From positions 1 to 64,000 of the forward strand of contig WHUX01000161.1 in the NCBI GenBank assembly GCA_015179025.1: DNA of 64,000 nt, given 5' to 3'. The translations under genes and the position numbers were made by a program. The notes under the pieces were generated by a model that made no database searches, was not told the DNA's origin, and was given only the letters and a program-made list of their open reading frames with translations. Each line of letters starts with the position of its first letter. Within the stretch, counting starts at the first letter, position 1. Shown here piece after piece: positions 22,993 through 32,763 of this stretch. Source of the DNA: Terfezia claveryi (lineage: Eukaryota > Ascomycota > Pezizomycetes > Pezizales > Pezizaceae).

Positions 22993-23870
22993 ATATGTCC
23001 GGTGTCATGTTGTTTATTTCTAGCTTACTTTAACCAGACTATTGACAACCCTGAGCAAAAACAGCAGCGCAGCATACATCCTCCCTGCATGCCACGCTAG
23101 ATAGAAGACAGTAGCGGATAGGGGGCAATAGCAACAAGGGTGAAAAGGTCCTGGTAGGAGAGTTGCATACCAAATACCAGGCTATATGCAGTCAGCTGCA
23201 TGCATAATATGTCAGATGGAAACATTTAGGCCGGTTCCGGCACCCATTTCTATGCTTTATCCTGGATATTATCTCTTAGCGCCATAGCGTACTCAACGTA
23301 GCTCCAGGTATCATGGAGTAAATCCTGTTCATTCCTAAATAACAGCGAGAAGCATCGCAGAAACACAGATTGGACAATAGCGGAAAATTTTCAGAAAGGT
23401 TGAGAATTTGAGCGGAAGTGCTAGTTGGAGAATTGAGCAAGAACTATCGACAGCGAGGACTGGCCCGACCACAAAGATATATGCGGGAACGATGTTTGCA
23501 TGATCGGTCCTGGCTCTTATGTACTTACGCGTTCCGAAACTCCATCCCCCCCAAAAAAAAAAAACTAAATTTACCGACTCCCGGAACAGATGTTAGCTAG
23601 CGTGCAAAAATCAGGCTTAATGCGTTCATATCTGTGCGTGCTGATACTTGCTTTATACGCTGGGTGATGCGGAGGGGAAAGAGAAAAAGTCTCAGAGGAG
23701 ATGATATTTATCTATGCGGGCAAAAATCGTCTACCTACCGTGCTCATCTGTTGAGCCAGGAGGACATGTTAACGATGTCGGCATCGTTTTGAGGGCCCTC
23801 TTGGCCCCGCGAACATGAATGCCAGGTCCGCTCAGCCTTGGAAGAGTTGTCAGCTATGCCGACAAGTAGT
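22993..23870. other. No gene recognised
   Basis: Short frames and an A-run (23553-23563). No domain signature. Confidence 0.35.
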
Positions 23871-24251
23871 TTCTGATCGAATTCTTAAGTATGCCTCGAA
23901 TAAGCAGGGGAATAGGAGGGTGTTCACTAACGTCAAATTAAACTTCTTGAGGAAAGCTATAATTATTTTAGCATTGGTACTTCTATTGTACTTCTATTAG
24001 GCTCGACTCGACAGGCCATATATGGAATACTATAGCTGCGTACAGCCACACACATGCAGAAGATTTGACTATATCCATAGCTCAGCGTCAGGAAACACAT
24101 GGGAAGAACAGAATGGACATCCCCATGCGGGATCTTAAAAGATAATTCAGGGGGGGAAAGACTTAAATTCGAGTTTCTGCTAATACTAACTACCTATAGA
24201 ATACCTTGGGTTCTTCCTTTACCTTGATCGAGACTACCTTTACCTTATCAC

Positions 24252-24533
24252 CTAGATCGCTTCAAAACCCCTAATTACCCTGTCTAGTGTCGCCAAAATA
24301 GACTCAACTAATAGAATGAAATTAGCACCCTCCCCATTGTTCAGTTGTGACAACAACATGAGCTCTATCAGTCCTTCATGTCCGTCCCGAAGAAGAAATC
24401 GCAGTGCCTGAAGTAGATAAAGAGCAACCCCTTCCCCTTGGGAGATTCGTCTTTCAAGTTCTTTGATGATCTCTTCTGAGGTTCTGAGCTTAATGGTGAT
24501 GGTCATGAAGCAAATTTCAACGGCAGATGGCAT
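24252..24533 (-). CDS. Small helical protein, family 1 (NNGEG), 93 aa
   Basis: Function unknown. Start MPSAVEICFMTITIKLR, a helix with II-ELERRIS (about residues 22-31), LLQALRFLLRDGHEGL (40-55), the LSQLNNGEG core (61-69) and a last helix ending GFEAI. No signal peptide or membrane segment. Closest paralog is at 30859-31140: about 30 of 93 residues differ, although promoter DNA differs at only a handful of about 230 positions, pointing to selection for protein change. The ATG follows a CA-rich leader with (CCACAA)n (24541-24592, minus strand) and the shared promoter block at 24641-24692. Confidence 0.8.
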   Translation of the reverse strand: MPSAVEICFMTITIKLRTSEEIIKELERRISQGEGVALYLLQALRFLLRDGHEGLIELMLLSQLNNGEGANFILLVESILATLDRVIRGFEAI

Positions 24534-24540
24534 TTTTTAA

Positions 24541-24592
24541 CTGTGGATGGATTGTGGTTGTGGTTGAGGTTGTGGTTGTGGTTGGGTTGTGA
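24541..24592 (-). repeat. (CCACAA)n in the leader of the 24-kb gene
   Basis: About seven imperfect 6-bp units, read on the coding strand, end just before ATG. Copy number differs strongly between paralogs. Confidence 0.85.
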
Positions 24593-24640
24593 ATTCGATT
24601 TGATTTTCCTTTGAGTAGCTGTGAGTGTGATATTGGCGGG

Positions 24641-24692
24641 TTAAAAGTCCTTGGGGATTGGCCAAATGTGCTAGATAAGGCCAAGTGGTTAA
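24641..24692 (-). promoter_or_regulatory. Family-1 promoter block
   Basis: On the coding strand: CCACTTGGCC, ATCTAGCACA, TTTGGCCAATCCCCAAGGAC, TTTTAA. It is the same block as at 16874-16921. Upstream, gtaccggtacctatatcggt and the tagtctggttggcac word (24797-24812) are also shared. Confidence 0.7.
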
Positions 24693-25443
24693 TAGTGTAG
24701 CGAACGAAAGAGAAGTGGTCAAGCATGATGATACCGATATAGGTACCGGTACACCTTATTGAAATATCAGACCCTCGTAGAGGGGGTCAGCCACTTGTGC
24801 CAACCAGACTAGTCAGCCACCAATTACCACCACCGAGAAGTAATAAAGCACCTTTGCCATGCCCTTGATCTCCACCAACCGTTCTTCCTCCAATTGTACC
24901 TGCAACACACATTTCTCTGGAAATAAACAGGGGAAAACTACAAACCAGGAGCAAAAAACTACGCCACCTTCTTAATACCTGCAACCTTCTTAATATACAT
25001 GATCTTCCAACTCAATACCTGGCCAAAAAGAATCTCAGGCAGTGTCAGAGCCTCTATCTTAGTACTGGGTAACAACTAGAAAAACACATCTGCAATCATA
25101 GTAACACCTGGTATCTATTCTACCTTAAAATCAAACTCTGCAAAGGTCAATGCATAACGAGCTATCGTCTGATTAGTAGATACCTTTGTCTTATGAAGAA
25201 ACTGATGAGCTCGACAATCTGAACACCAAATAAACCGTGCCAACCAGACTACTCTTACCTATACCTTCCGAAACCCAACTCCTCCCCTCCCCCGGGCCCA
25301 CATCCATCGAACCTCGAATAAGTAGGGGGATAGGAGGATGTTCACTAACAAAATTAAACTTTTTAAGGAGAGCAGTAATTATTTTACTTCTATTAGGCCC
25401 GACTCGACGGAATAGCTGCGTTTAGCCACACACATGCAGAAGA

Positions 25444-25590
25444 TCTTACTATGTTCTGTCCTGCCCGGGAGCTGATACGCGAATAGGACGTCCCAGTCGC
25501 GACTGGGACAGTTCCCGAGCAGGACATCCCACGCAGGAATACCCATTTCTCCGTGGGATGCCCTCTCCAGGAATAGGCGAGGACAAGCAT
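25444..25590. mobile_element. CCCGGG-palindrome MITE
   Basis: It starts tgttctgtcctgcccggga and contains a perfect 18-bp palindrome TCCCAGTCGCGACTGGGA, then the partial reverse of its own start (cccgagcaggac). A copy with the same palindrome is at 33986-34078. Confidence 0.65.
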
Positions 25591-25724
25591 TATGGTCGGT
25601 TAAGGGAGACTCATCGGAGGATATGCGTATACAGGCCACTAAAAGTAGTGTTGCGGACTTTGACGAGCTAAGGAAGGCTTGCCACGTGATACATTGAAGG
25701 TAGGCTCACCCCGTTTGTGCATGT

Positions 25725-25840
25725 CAGATTAACTTGGCTTGTCCTGAATCCACCTGGGTTTCCAAGTGGCTCCTCATGGACCCCTAAATGGGGCCGCATA
25801 GGAGTACCAAATTTTTTCTTATTTAAAAAAAAAAACACAC
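25725..25840 (+). mobile_element. LINE-type 3' tail
   Basis: cttgtcctgaatccacctgg, then hairpin GGACCCCTAAATGGGGCC, gcataggagtacc and poly(A) (25824-25837). The truncated duplicate at 34217-34255 loses the hairpin. Confidence 0.65.
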
Positions 25841-26198
25841 TATGAAGACTCGGAGTCTGATAGAGAGGCTGTGGACTACAACCTCTACAAAACTGTGACG
25901 TCCTACTCAAAAAAAACTTACGAAAGCTAGGCCTGGGCGCGCGACAAACCGTCTCGAGACTTCTTGTGGTGTAAATGTTTATTTTGCACAATAATTTGGC
26001 AAGTTGGGATTGAATATAAATGAATTCCAGAATGCGCACGCAGGCATGTGGTAAAGTAAAATTAGGTAAATACTATCCTTCTGTTAAATTCAAAGTTTTT
26101 CCAACATAGCTAATCCAATACTAATCAATCCCCGAATAGGAGGAATGAAACTAGATATACCAATTCAGACTTTCTCCCTGCTGATGTACTCAGCGTTT

Positions 26199-26489
26199 TT
26201 ATACCAATAATGCCAACCGAAGCGTCACCTTCTCCCTAACCATAGCCACAACCTCATCCAAAGTCATGCCCTTCAGAGTTTCAAACTCACTCATCTTGGT
26301 GATTCCATTCTGCCTCCAGTCCGCAACAATAAGCTCGATCAAGGTGTCCAACCTTTCCTCCGTAATAATGGTACTCATCAGTATCCACAGTCCAATCCTT
26401 GAATCATAGGTAAGAAAATCATGAGCAACTAGGAATCTCAAGAGGTCAGACTCGAAAACATCCTCAACTGGGTCGCCGTTTGTAGTCAT
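26199..26489 (-). CDS. Small protein, family 3 (MTTN), 96 aa
   Basis: Function unknown. Start MTTNGDPVEDVFESDLLRFL, a hydrophobic middle (FLVAHDFLTYD, LWILMSTII) and a conserved second half, VADWRQNGITKMSEFETLKG, then DEVVAMVREKVTL. It could be a small alpha-helical bundle; the hydrophobic stretches look too short and interrupted for a membrane segment. Compared with 35552-35833 there are about eleven replacements and two silent changes, nearly all in the first half, plus a different C-terminal tail; 170 bp upstream of the ATG are identical. The start is fixed by the paralog and the leader cattgttattgcggtttatg (minus strand). Confidence 0.78.
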   Translation of the reverse strand: MTTNGDPVEDVFESDLLRFLVAHDFLTYDSRIGLWILMSTIITEERLDTLIELIVADWRQNGITKMSEFETLKGMTLDEVVAMVREKVTLRLALLV

Positions 26490-26651
26490 TGTTATTGCGG
26501 TTTATGTTGTTTTTCTCTCTGGCGTTTCGTTTGGATTAGAAGGGCATGCAAGTGAAGTAGAAAGAGGAACTATGGCAATGGACATGACTCTGGAAACTGG
26601 AGGTCCCTAATATACCTCTATTGAGCCGTGGACATGGCACCATTCTCTTCG

Positions 26652-27025
26652 CCGCGTTGCCGCGTGTGTCAGGGTCAGGGGAGGCAGCTGGGCTGCAGAG
26701 ACAAGGCGAGGCAAGGCAAGGACAGGAGGTTCGCGGGGTGGGCAGCAGGGCTGCAGAGTCGAGGCGAGACAAGGAGGTGTACAAGGGAGATGCACCAACG
26801 TGGAGAGAAGCAAGGCCCTGTATTGGATATACAAGACGTTGGATGGGGATCCAACAAGAGGGCGGGGAAAGCAAGCTATATATACAGGCAGGCTTCCTTC
26901 CTAGCCAAGGCCACCGGAAGGAATAAGGTTCCCGAGACCCCTTATCTCGGGAACTGAGATAACCGCAATATTCAATAGGAAATAACAGTAATAACGTACC
27001 AGGCTGGGAAGGGACGGTTGTGACA
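26652..27025 (-). repeat. Truncated Gypsy LTR, minus strand
   Basis: The reverse complement starts TGTCACAACCGTCCCTTCCC (ending at 27025) and follows the LTR of the 8.3-kb element to about its position 395, where it breaks off. The part between about 30 and 95 is replaced by another sequence and the CACCTG hairpin is missing, so this is a distinct subfamily. No internal region is attached. Confidence 0.85.
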
Positions 27026-27270
27026 GACTCGATGCATCTATTTTATGAAAACCTAGTGAAAAATCTTTTTGACCACAATTGAGGCCAGTTTTTTGACAAA
27101 AGAGGTACTACCAACTTGAATTCCGGGAAAAAAGTCAAATCTATTAAGAAGTTTGCCTAGACGGAGGACCCTTATTGCATTGCTCCTTCCACTTGGGAAA
27201 AGATTGGTAGGGATATAGATACCTCAATAGATTCTATACCTGCACAATTTGGGGAACCTATCCATTCAAT
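27026..27270 (+). pseudogene. Transposase fragment, Plavaka/KDZ or Tnp2-like
   Basis: One plus-strand frame with a few stops reads DSMHLFYENLVKNLFDH, then TEDPYCIAPSTWEKIGRDID and SIDSIPAQFGEP. The D-x-MHL-x-x-EN block and the W-x-x-IG...IP-x-x-FG block are what I know from large fungal Plavaka/KDZ and Tnp2-like transposases. Only about 80 codons remain, next to the LTR fragment, and both are absent from the sister copy of the duplication. Confidence 0.55.
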
Positions 27271-27437
27271 TACCTAATTCCATATGGCCCCGGCCTTGGT
27301 AGCCACACCTTCAGACCCAGTGTTCTCGCTATTACTGGGTTAATTTGCAATCCCATAAGGAATATGGCCTATAGTTTATGGAGTAATCAGCACTGATCTA
27401 CAATTCATGATCTTTAGCACTGATGTATTTCATCTTC

Positions 27438-27474
27438 TTTTTTTTTTTTTTTCTTTTTTTTTTTCTTTTTTTTT
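27438..27474. repeat. T-rich tract
   Basis: Interrupted poly(T), shorter in the sister copy (36162-36180). It may be the complement of an old retroposon tail. Confidence 0.8.
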
Positions 27475-27643
27475 GGTATACTCATTACTATTTCGGTACC
27501 CTCACTACCTAAATTACTACATTTAAAATGGACATCCCCGTGGGGGGATCTTGAAAGATAATTCAGATTGGGGGGGAAAGACTTAAATTTGAGTTCCTGC
27601 TAATACTAACTTATAGAATACCATGGGTTCTTCCTTTACCTTA

Positions 27644-27934
27644 TCACCTACAGTAGATCGCTTCAAAACCGCTAATTAACCCGTCAAGTTCCGTCAACAT
27701 AGACTCAACCAATCGAATGAAATAATCGCCCTCCCCATTGTTCTGTCCTGACAGACGGTTGAGCTCTTCTAGCCCTATTTGTCCGTTCTCATGGACATAT
27801 TTTAGTGACCGAAGTAGCAAAGAACAAAACCCATCCCCTTGGGAGATCCGACTCTCAAGTTCTTTGATGATCTCATCTGAGGTTCTGAGCTTAAGGGTGA
27901 TGCTCATGAAGCAACTTTCAACATCAGATGGCAT
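27644..27934 (-). CDS. Small helical protein, family 1 (NNGEG), 96 aa
   Basis: Function unknown. Start MPSDVESCFMSITLKLR, then IIKELESRISQGDG, LKYVHENGQIGLEELNRLSG, the QNNGEGDYF core and C-terminus GFEAIYCR. With the 36.3-kb gene it forms a subgroup sharing the QIGLEELN block and the IY-R extension. The leader has the longest (CCACAA)n tract of the family (about 20 units, 27953-28080), and the promoter block lies at 28121-28172. No signal peptide is seen. Confidence 0.8.
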   Translation of the reverse strand: MPSDVESCFMSITLKLRTSDEIIKELESRISQGDGFCSLLLRSLKYVHENGQIGLEELNRLSGQNNGEGDYFIRLVESMLTELDGLISGFEAIYCR

Positions 27935-27952
27935 CTTTTAACTGTGGATGGA

Positions 27953-28080
27953 TTGTGTGTTGTAGTTGTGGTTGTGGTTGTGGCTGTGGTTGTGGTTGTG
28001 GTTGTGGTTGTGGTTGTGGTTGTGGTTGTGGTTGTGGTTGTGGTTGTGGTTGTGGTTGTGGTTGTGGTTGTGGTTGTGAA
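27953..28080 (-). repeat. (CCACAA)n leader microsatellite, about 20 units
   Basis: Nearly perfect hexamer array read CCACAA on the coding strand; it begins 19 bp upstream of the ATG at 27934. Confidence 0.95.
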
Positions 28081-28120
28081 TTTGGTTTGATTTTCCTTTG
28101 AGTAGGTGATACCGGCGAAT

Positions 28121-28172
28121 TAAAAGTCCTTGGGGATTGGCCAATTGTGCTAGATTAGGCCAAGTGGTTAAT
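28121..28172 (-). promoter_or_regulatory. Family-1 promoter block
   Basis: Coding strand: CCACTTGGCC, TAATCTAGCACA, TTGGCCAATCCCCAAGGACT, TTTAA. The region upstream is not the usual gtaccggtacc context but unrelated DNA, so this copy lost the distal promoter part. Confidence 0.65.
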
Positions 28173-28439
28173 TGGCAATGAAGTTGCCAATTTTTAAATT
28201 GGAACGAAGTTTGTTTTTAATTTGTTATACATCTTGCACGCTAACGTTATCTTGGCGAATATTGGCAAATCTTGGCGAGGGCAGCCACGTGATTTGAGGG
28301 CAGCCACGTAATTAGTACTAACTCTCTCCTACCTCTTGCTCGCCACGGGGTGAGTTGTACTCGTATATATATATGTTCTGGGCCATTGCGGGATTGCAGG
28401 CCATTCGGGAATGACATATACATTCATATACATTATATA

Positions 28440-29382
28440 TGTTCTGGGCCGCTTGTGGGCGGCATACCCACTATGCCTCCCGCAGGCAATTCATTTAATT
28501 ACTGCATTTAGTACATAACGTACTTGAATTAATAAAAAATATACCTAACTAGAGCTATATTAAATACATACAACTAGCTATTTGTTATCCTCCGGGTCGA
28601 TTGAGTCATCCTCCAGATCAATTAGGCTATTATCTAGGAGTCCAATTTGTGTCCGTTCGGCGTTCAACTAGAGCTGAGAGGTTACAATCTACTAACCCTC
28701 TGGTATAACAAAAGAATATTTAAAGCATCAGCAGCAATGATTGGTATAGGACTTTATGTAAATACATAAGACAGAAACCCAAGTTTGTTACGGATGTCTG
28801 CGGGGAAGCATTAGCTAAAGTGATTATGGATTGTCGAGTAGCTTGAGTACAATTTCATTTATACAACTCCATAAGATTAGAAGCGCTGTATCCAACACAA
28901 TTTAGTGAGACGAGACTGCACCACTTTATCAATCTTTTGGACTTGAGGTGTGTGAGGTTTTCCATGTTTTATTTTAATACTTCCAAATCTCATAGTAAGT
29001 GCTCAATTCCCTTAAATCCACTACTATTATCCGATCGTAAAATGTTAAATTAGCTATAAAGCTGAATCCATAATGTCATTGCAGATATAACAGACTCCGA
29101 CTAATAATATTAGTATCATATTACGTGTATTACTGAGTTTAACTTACCATTTTATCTTCTAATGGAACAATATGGTCTTTCATATGACAGATCCATTTAT
29201 ATTGTCCATCAGGCTCATGGTGTATATCAATTAGATTAACTAAATCTCGTTCAATATCTCTATATTTTTCTATTAATTCAAGTGCATTATGAATCAAATA
29301 CAATAATTAAATAAATTGCCTGCGGGGGGCATAGTAGGTATACTGCCCACGGGCGGCCAATGCCCGCAAGCGGCCCAGAACA
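28440..29382 (-). mobile_element. Decayed Ginger-like DNA transposon with TATA target duplication
   Basis: Ends TGTTCTGGGCCGCTTGTGGG (28440 on) and, reversed, TGTTCTGGGCCGCTTGCGGG (29382 back) are near-perfect inverted repeats; similarity extends about 70 bp through ATGCC-CCCGCAGGCAATT. TATA flanks both sides (28436-28439 and 29383-29386). The minus strand carries pieces of a retroviral-integrase-like core: FNILRSDNSSGFKG (about 29000-29050), then THLKSKRLI and NASPQTSVTNLGF. This layout (integrase-type core, long GC-rich ends, 4-bp duplication) fits Ginger-type transposons. The N-terminal part and the first catalytic region are gone, and the frames are full of stops. Confidence 0.7.
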
Positions 29383-30017
29383 TATACGCACTCCAAACAT
29401 ATCTATGAAAGCAGATAGCACAAGTAATTAAACATCAAATAAAGAGCCAAATGGAACTCAGTTATGAAGAGTCTGACATGTGCGTAAGTAGGCATTGACC
29501 AATTCCTCCCCAATTCTTAGTCCAACATCGGTTATGGCTGGCACAGATCTTTTCACAAGTAGGTATGTTTTAAAAAAAAAAAAAGCTGGCACAGATATTG
29601 CCATAGCATGCATACACAAGAGTATATATTTTGACAGTTTCATTAACAAGAGCATATATTTTGATAGTTTCGTTAGCAATACTGCATTATTTGCAACCCT
29701 ATCTATGTGTGTATTATGGATATTATTCTATAGGATGTTGACATAGATGTTGTGCGAGAGAGGATAGGGATAGATCGGGTATGCCAGCTTAGATTGGCAA
29801 TACCCTCCATATTATTCGGAACTGTGATATATGTCTGGAGTTCATACGTCTGTGTTCTACCAGTATGATCAGAGCGTGCCAACCAGAGCCTGTGTTCGAT
29901 TCCCAGTAGCTCCGTAAAGGGCTAAAAAGAATTTTCCTCTAGCAGAGCTGGATAAAGTGACTTCTTGGCTTTAAATCTGTAGTTAAAGTTTAATACTATA
30001 TTATGATCTTTGCCCAA
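29383..30017. other. No gene recognised
   Basis: A 25-bp phrase (agcatatattttgatagttt type) is duplicated in tandem at about 29620-29665. A partial GTGCCAACCAGA word is at 29876-29887, followed by a B-box-like gttcgattccc (29899-29909), but I cannot fold a tRNA. Confidence 0.35.
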
Positions 30018-30129
30018 AAGCGGTACCAACCAGAGTAGTGATCGTTGCCAAATCAGGGTGACTACATCGTCGTCAACCTCAGTTACCTTGTAAGTATAGC
30101 GCAGTTTCTTACAACGAGGAGAAGTGATT

Positions 30130-30245
30130 TTGATGGTACCGATATAGGTACACCTTTATTGAGATTTGAGGCGAGACTCATGTCGATTTGTTCAATAGGT
30201 TGGGCCAGCCACCAATTACCGAACCACCGAGGAGTAATAACCATT
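30130..30245 (-). promoter_or_regulatory. Orphan family-1 distal promoter
   Basis: gataccgatataggtac and caccaattaccg...ccgaggagtaataa are the distal promoter words of the 24- and 33-kb genes in the same order, but neither the proximal block nor a gene follows. It is a remnant of a lost or partial family-1 copy. Confidence 0.5.
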
Positions 30246-30858
30246 CTTGGCGCATCCTCCTGGACTCCCTTCTGTTGATTGATGACTGGCCAATGAAGGC
30301 CCACTTCACCTGAGATATGTACGTAAGGTGTGTGTAGATGTGAATAACTTGTACATATGAGCATCCCGGTGGACTTTTCCGTAAGCCTTTCCGTGGGCTT
30401 CTCCGTGAGCCCCGAGGTATGCTAGAGCTGCCTTAATATTTGAGCCCTGGGAACGATGCTTGCATGATCGGTTCTGGGAGAGCTCTTACCTGACTATGCC
30501 TTCCGAAACCCAACCCCCCGGGCCCAAATCCACTGAGCCTTGAATAAGTAGGGGCATAGGAGGGTGGTCACTAACATCAGAATCAAACTTTTTGAGGATA
30601 AGTAGCAGTAATTATTTCACTTCTATTAGGCCCGACTCGACAGGCCATATATGGAATAGCTGTGTTCAGCCACACACATGTAGAAGATTTGACTATATCT
30701 ATAGCTCAGCGTCAGGAAACACATGAGAAGAACAGAATGGACATCCCCATGCGGGATCTTAAAAGATAATTCAGATTGGGGGGGAGAGACTTAAATTTGA
30801 GTTCCTGCTACTACTAACTACCTATAGAATACCTTGGGTTCTTCCTTTACCTTATCAC

Positions 30859-31140
30859 CTAGATCACTTGATAACTCTTAATCACCCCGTCTAGTTTCCC
30901 CAAATAAGTCCCAACTGATTGAATATAATTAGCACCCTCCCCATTGTTCAGTTGTGACAGAAACCTGAGCTCCGCCAGCCCTCTAAGTCCTGCCTGATAG
31001 AGAAATCGCAGTGACTGAACTAGAGAAGGAACAACCCCTTCCCCTTGGGAGATTCCTCTTTCCAGTTGTTCGATGATCCCTTGTGAGGTTCTGAGCTTAA
31101 TGGTGATGGCCATGAAGCAAGTTTCAACGGCAGATGGCAT
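30859..31140 (-). CDS. Small helical protein, family 1 (NNGEG), 93 aa
   Basis: Function unknown. Start MPSAVETCFMAITIKLR; the core is LSQLNNGEGANY and the C-terminus is IKSYQVI, where the others have GFEAI. Substitutions relative to the 24-kb gene cluster in the middle helix (LVQSLRFLYQAGLRGLAELR) and the last helix. The (CCACAA)n leader is long (31155-31262) and the promoter block lies at 31311-31364. No export signal is seen. The ATG is supported by paralogs. Confidence 0.8.
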   Translation of the reverse strand: MPSAVETCFMAITIKLRTSQGIIEQLERGISQGEGVVPSLVQSLRFLYQAGLRGLAELRFLSQLNNGEGANYIQSVGTYLGKLDGVIKSYQVI

Positions 31141-31154
31141 TTTTTTAATGTGGA

Positions 31155-31262
31155 TGGATTGTGGTTGTGGTTGTGGTTGTGGTTGTAGTTGTGGTTGTGG
31201 TTGTGGTTGTGGTTGTTGTGGTTGTGGTTGTGGTTGTGGTTGTGGTTGTGGTTGTGGTTGTG
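31155..31262 (-). repeat. (CCACAA)n leader microsatellite
   Basis: About 18 hexamers with one 3-bp interruption, directly upstream of the 31-kb gene. Confidence 0.93.
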
Positions 31263-31310
31263 AATTCGATTTGATTTTCCTTTGAGTAGCTGTGAGTATG
31301 ATATTGGCGG

Positions 31311-31364
31311 GTTAAAAGTCCTTGGGGATTGGCCAAATGTGCTAGATTAGGCCAAGTGGTTAAT
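31311..31364 (-). promoter_or_regulatory. Family-1 promoter block
   Basis: The same CACTTGGCC / CTAGCACA / TTGGCCAATCCCCAAGG series as the other copies. Farther upstream the gtgccaaccagacta word is cut to gtgccaa (about 31467). Confidence 0.7.
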
Positions 31365-31722
31365 AGTGTAGCGAACGAAAGAGAAGTAGTCAAGCATGAT
31401 GATACCGATATAGGTACCGGTACACCTTATTGAAATATCAGACTCTCGTAGAGGGGTCAGCCACTTGTGCCAACAGCCACCAATTACCGCCACCGAGAAG
31501 TAATAATGCACCTTTGCCACTAGAAAAATACATCTGCAATCATAGTAACACCTGGTATCTATTCTACCTTAAAATCAAACTCTGCAAAGGTCAATGCATA
31601 ACGAGCTATTCTGTGATTAGGAGATACCTTTGTCTTATGAAAAAACTGATGAGCTCGACAATCTAGACGCCAAATAAACCGTGCCAACCAGACCACTCTT
31701 ACCTATACCTTCCGAAACCCAT

Positions 31723-31840
31723 GTTCTGTCCTGCCCGGGAATCGGCTGATCCGCGAATGGGACGTCCCAGGCGCGACTGGCACAGTTCCTGGGTATTCAT
31801 GCGTGGGATGTCCTCTCCAGGAACTGGCGGACAAGCATGA
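31723..31840. mobile_element. CCCGGG-palindrome MITE
   Basis: Starts tgttctgtcctgcccgggaa. The central palindrome is decayed (gtcccaggcgcgactggcac) compared with the 25444 copy. Confidence 0.55.
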
Positions 31841-31924
31841 TGGTCAGTTAAGGGAGACTCACCGGAGGATATGCATATACAGGCCAGCTAAGGAAGGTTT
31901 GCCGCGTGATACATTGCCGGCCAG

Positions 31925-32420
31925 CTAAGGCATTCTAGACTTATTAGATGCACTTAATATTCGAATTTTAAAGGCATTTTAGCCGTACTGCACTTAGTTT
32001 TTATCCTGAAGTATGTCTTCCGGATTCTATATTTATTTTTCCATCTAGACTTACTGACAAAATTCCTACAAGTGCAAAGGGAAATTCAAACCTGACAATC
32101 AGGCGTATTAAATCCAATTTAGATTGTAGCAGCCACTACCACCCATCACATAGCTGCCTGAATACTCCTATCGAGCGAGACTCTTGGCAACTTGCGATCG
32201 GACTTGGAAGTGAAACGGAGGACTATGGTGATATTTCATTGTTGAGTACAATTCATGTTCTTAAGTAGATGTATTTCATTTATTATGGAGTATAATTCAT
32301 GTTCGTCAGCACTGATATATTTTATTTTATTATTGACTACAATTCACGTTCGTTAGCACTGATGTATTTCATCTTCTTTTTCTTTTCTTTTTCTTTCTTT
32401 CTTTTTTTTTATACTCATTA
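31925..32420. repeat. Dispersed ~500-bp block (also 34560-34930 and, inverted, 42240-42720)
   Basis: ctagacttattagatgcact, then ctgaagtatgtcttc, then agcagccactaccacccatc are shared with 34560-34930 at over 95% and more distantly with the complement of 42240-42720. In the distant copy one frame is open for about 60 codons (PPRLTYIYDRIPVIARGNAK), broken in the others, so an old small gene is possible. Confidence 0.6.
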
Positions 32421-32445
32421 CTAGATTTTGGTTATCACATTCTCG

Positions 32446-32605
32446 GAGAGGACAACCCATGATCTGTCCTCCGGAGGAATTTCATTTTTGCATTGCCGGG
32501 CAGGACGATATTCGTGCGTAGAACATCCCTCCCAAGAATCCCGGGTGGGATGTCCCATTCGCGAATTTGCAAAAAATCCCGGGCAGTACAGAACAACTAT
32601 AGCCA
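32446..32605. mobile_element. CCCGGG-palindrome MITE, long version
   Basis: gaggacaacccatgatctgt, tccggaggaatttcattttt, then gccgggcaggacgatattcg and a terminal cccgggcagtacagaaca. The inverted copy is at 42116-42240. Confidence 0.65.
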
Positions 32606-32763
32606 TAGCTCAGCGTCAGGAAACACCATGAGAGGAATAGAATGGACATCCCCGTGGGGGATCTTAAAAGATAATTCAGATTGGGGGGGAAAGACTTAAA
32701 TTTGAGTTCCTGCTAATACTAACTACCTATAGAATACCTTGGGTTCTTCCTTTACCTTATCAC

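Larger units (their letters stand above)
23880..25440. repeat. Segmental duplication B, copy around the 24-kb gene
   Basis: The module (cctcgaataag, then cgactcgacaggccatatat, cagccacacacatgcagaag, gaatggacatcccc, gene, leader repeat, promoter, ccaccgagaagtaataa) recurs around the genes at 30.9 and 32.8 kb and partly at 27.6 and 36.3 kb. Promoter-proximal DNA is about 98% identical between the 24- and 31-kb copies. Confidence 0.85.
25985..27480. repeat. Segmental duplication C, copy 1 (pairs with 35330-36190)
   Basis: From gtttattttgcacaataatt to the T-rich tract the two copies align, with 100% identity over about 170 bp upstream of the family-3 gene. This copy carries an extra piece of about 615 bp (26652-27270) with an LTR fragment and a transposase fragment. 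The junction reads cttcgccgc before and attccatatggccccggcc after in both. Confidence 0.9.

Noticed and set aside
29835..29912. Possible tRNA or tRNA-derived SINE
   Set aside because: gttcgattccc resembles a B box and short acceptor-like complementarity exists, but there is no A box at the right place, the T stem has a mismatch and no anticodon arm folds.
31145..31393. 82-codon poly-Thr frame and similar His/Asn- or Cys/Gly-rich frames at the other leaders
   Set aside because: Translations of the (CCACAA)n leader microsatellite.
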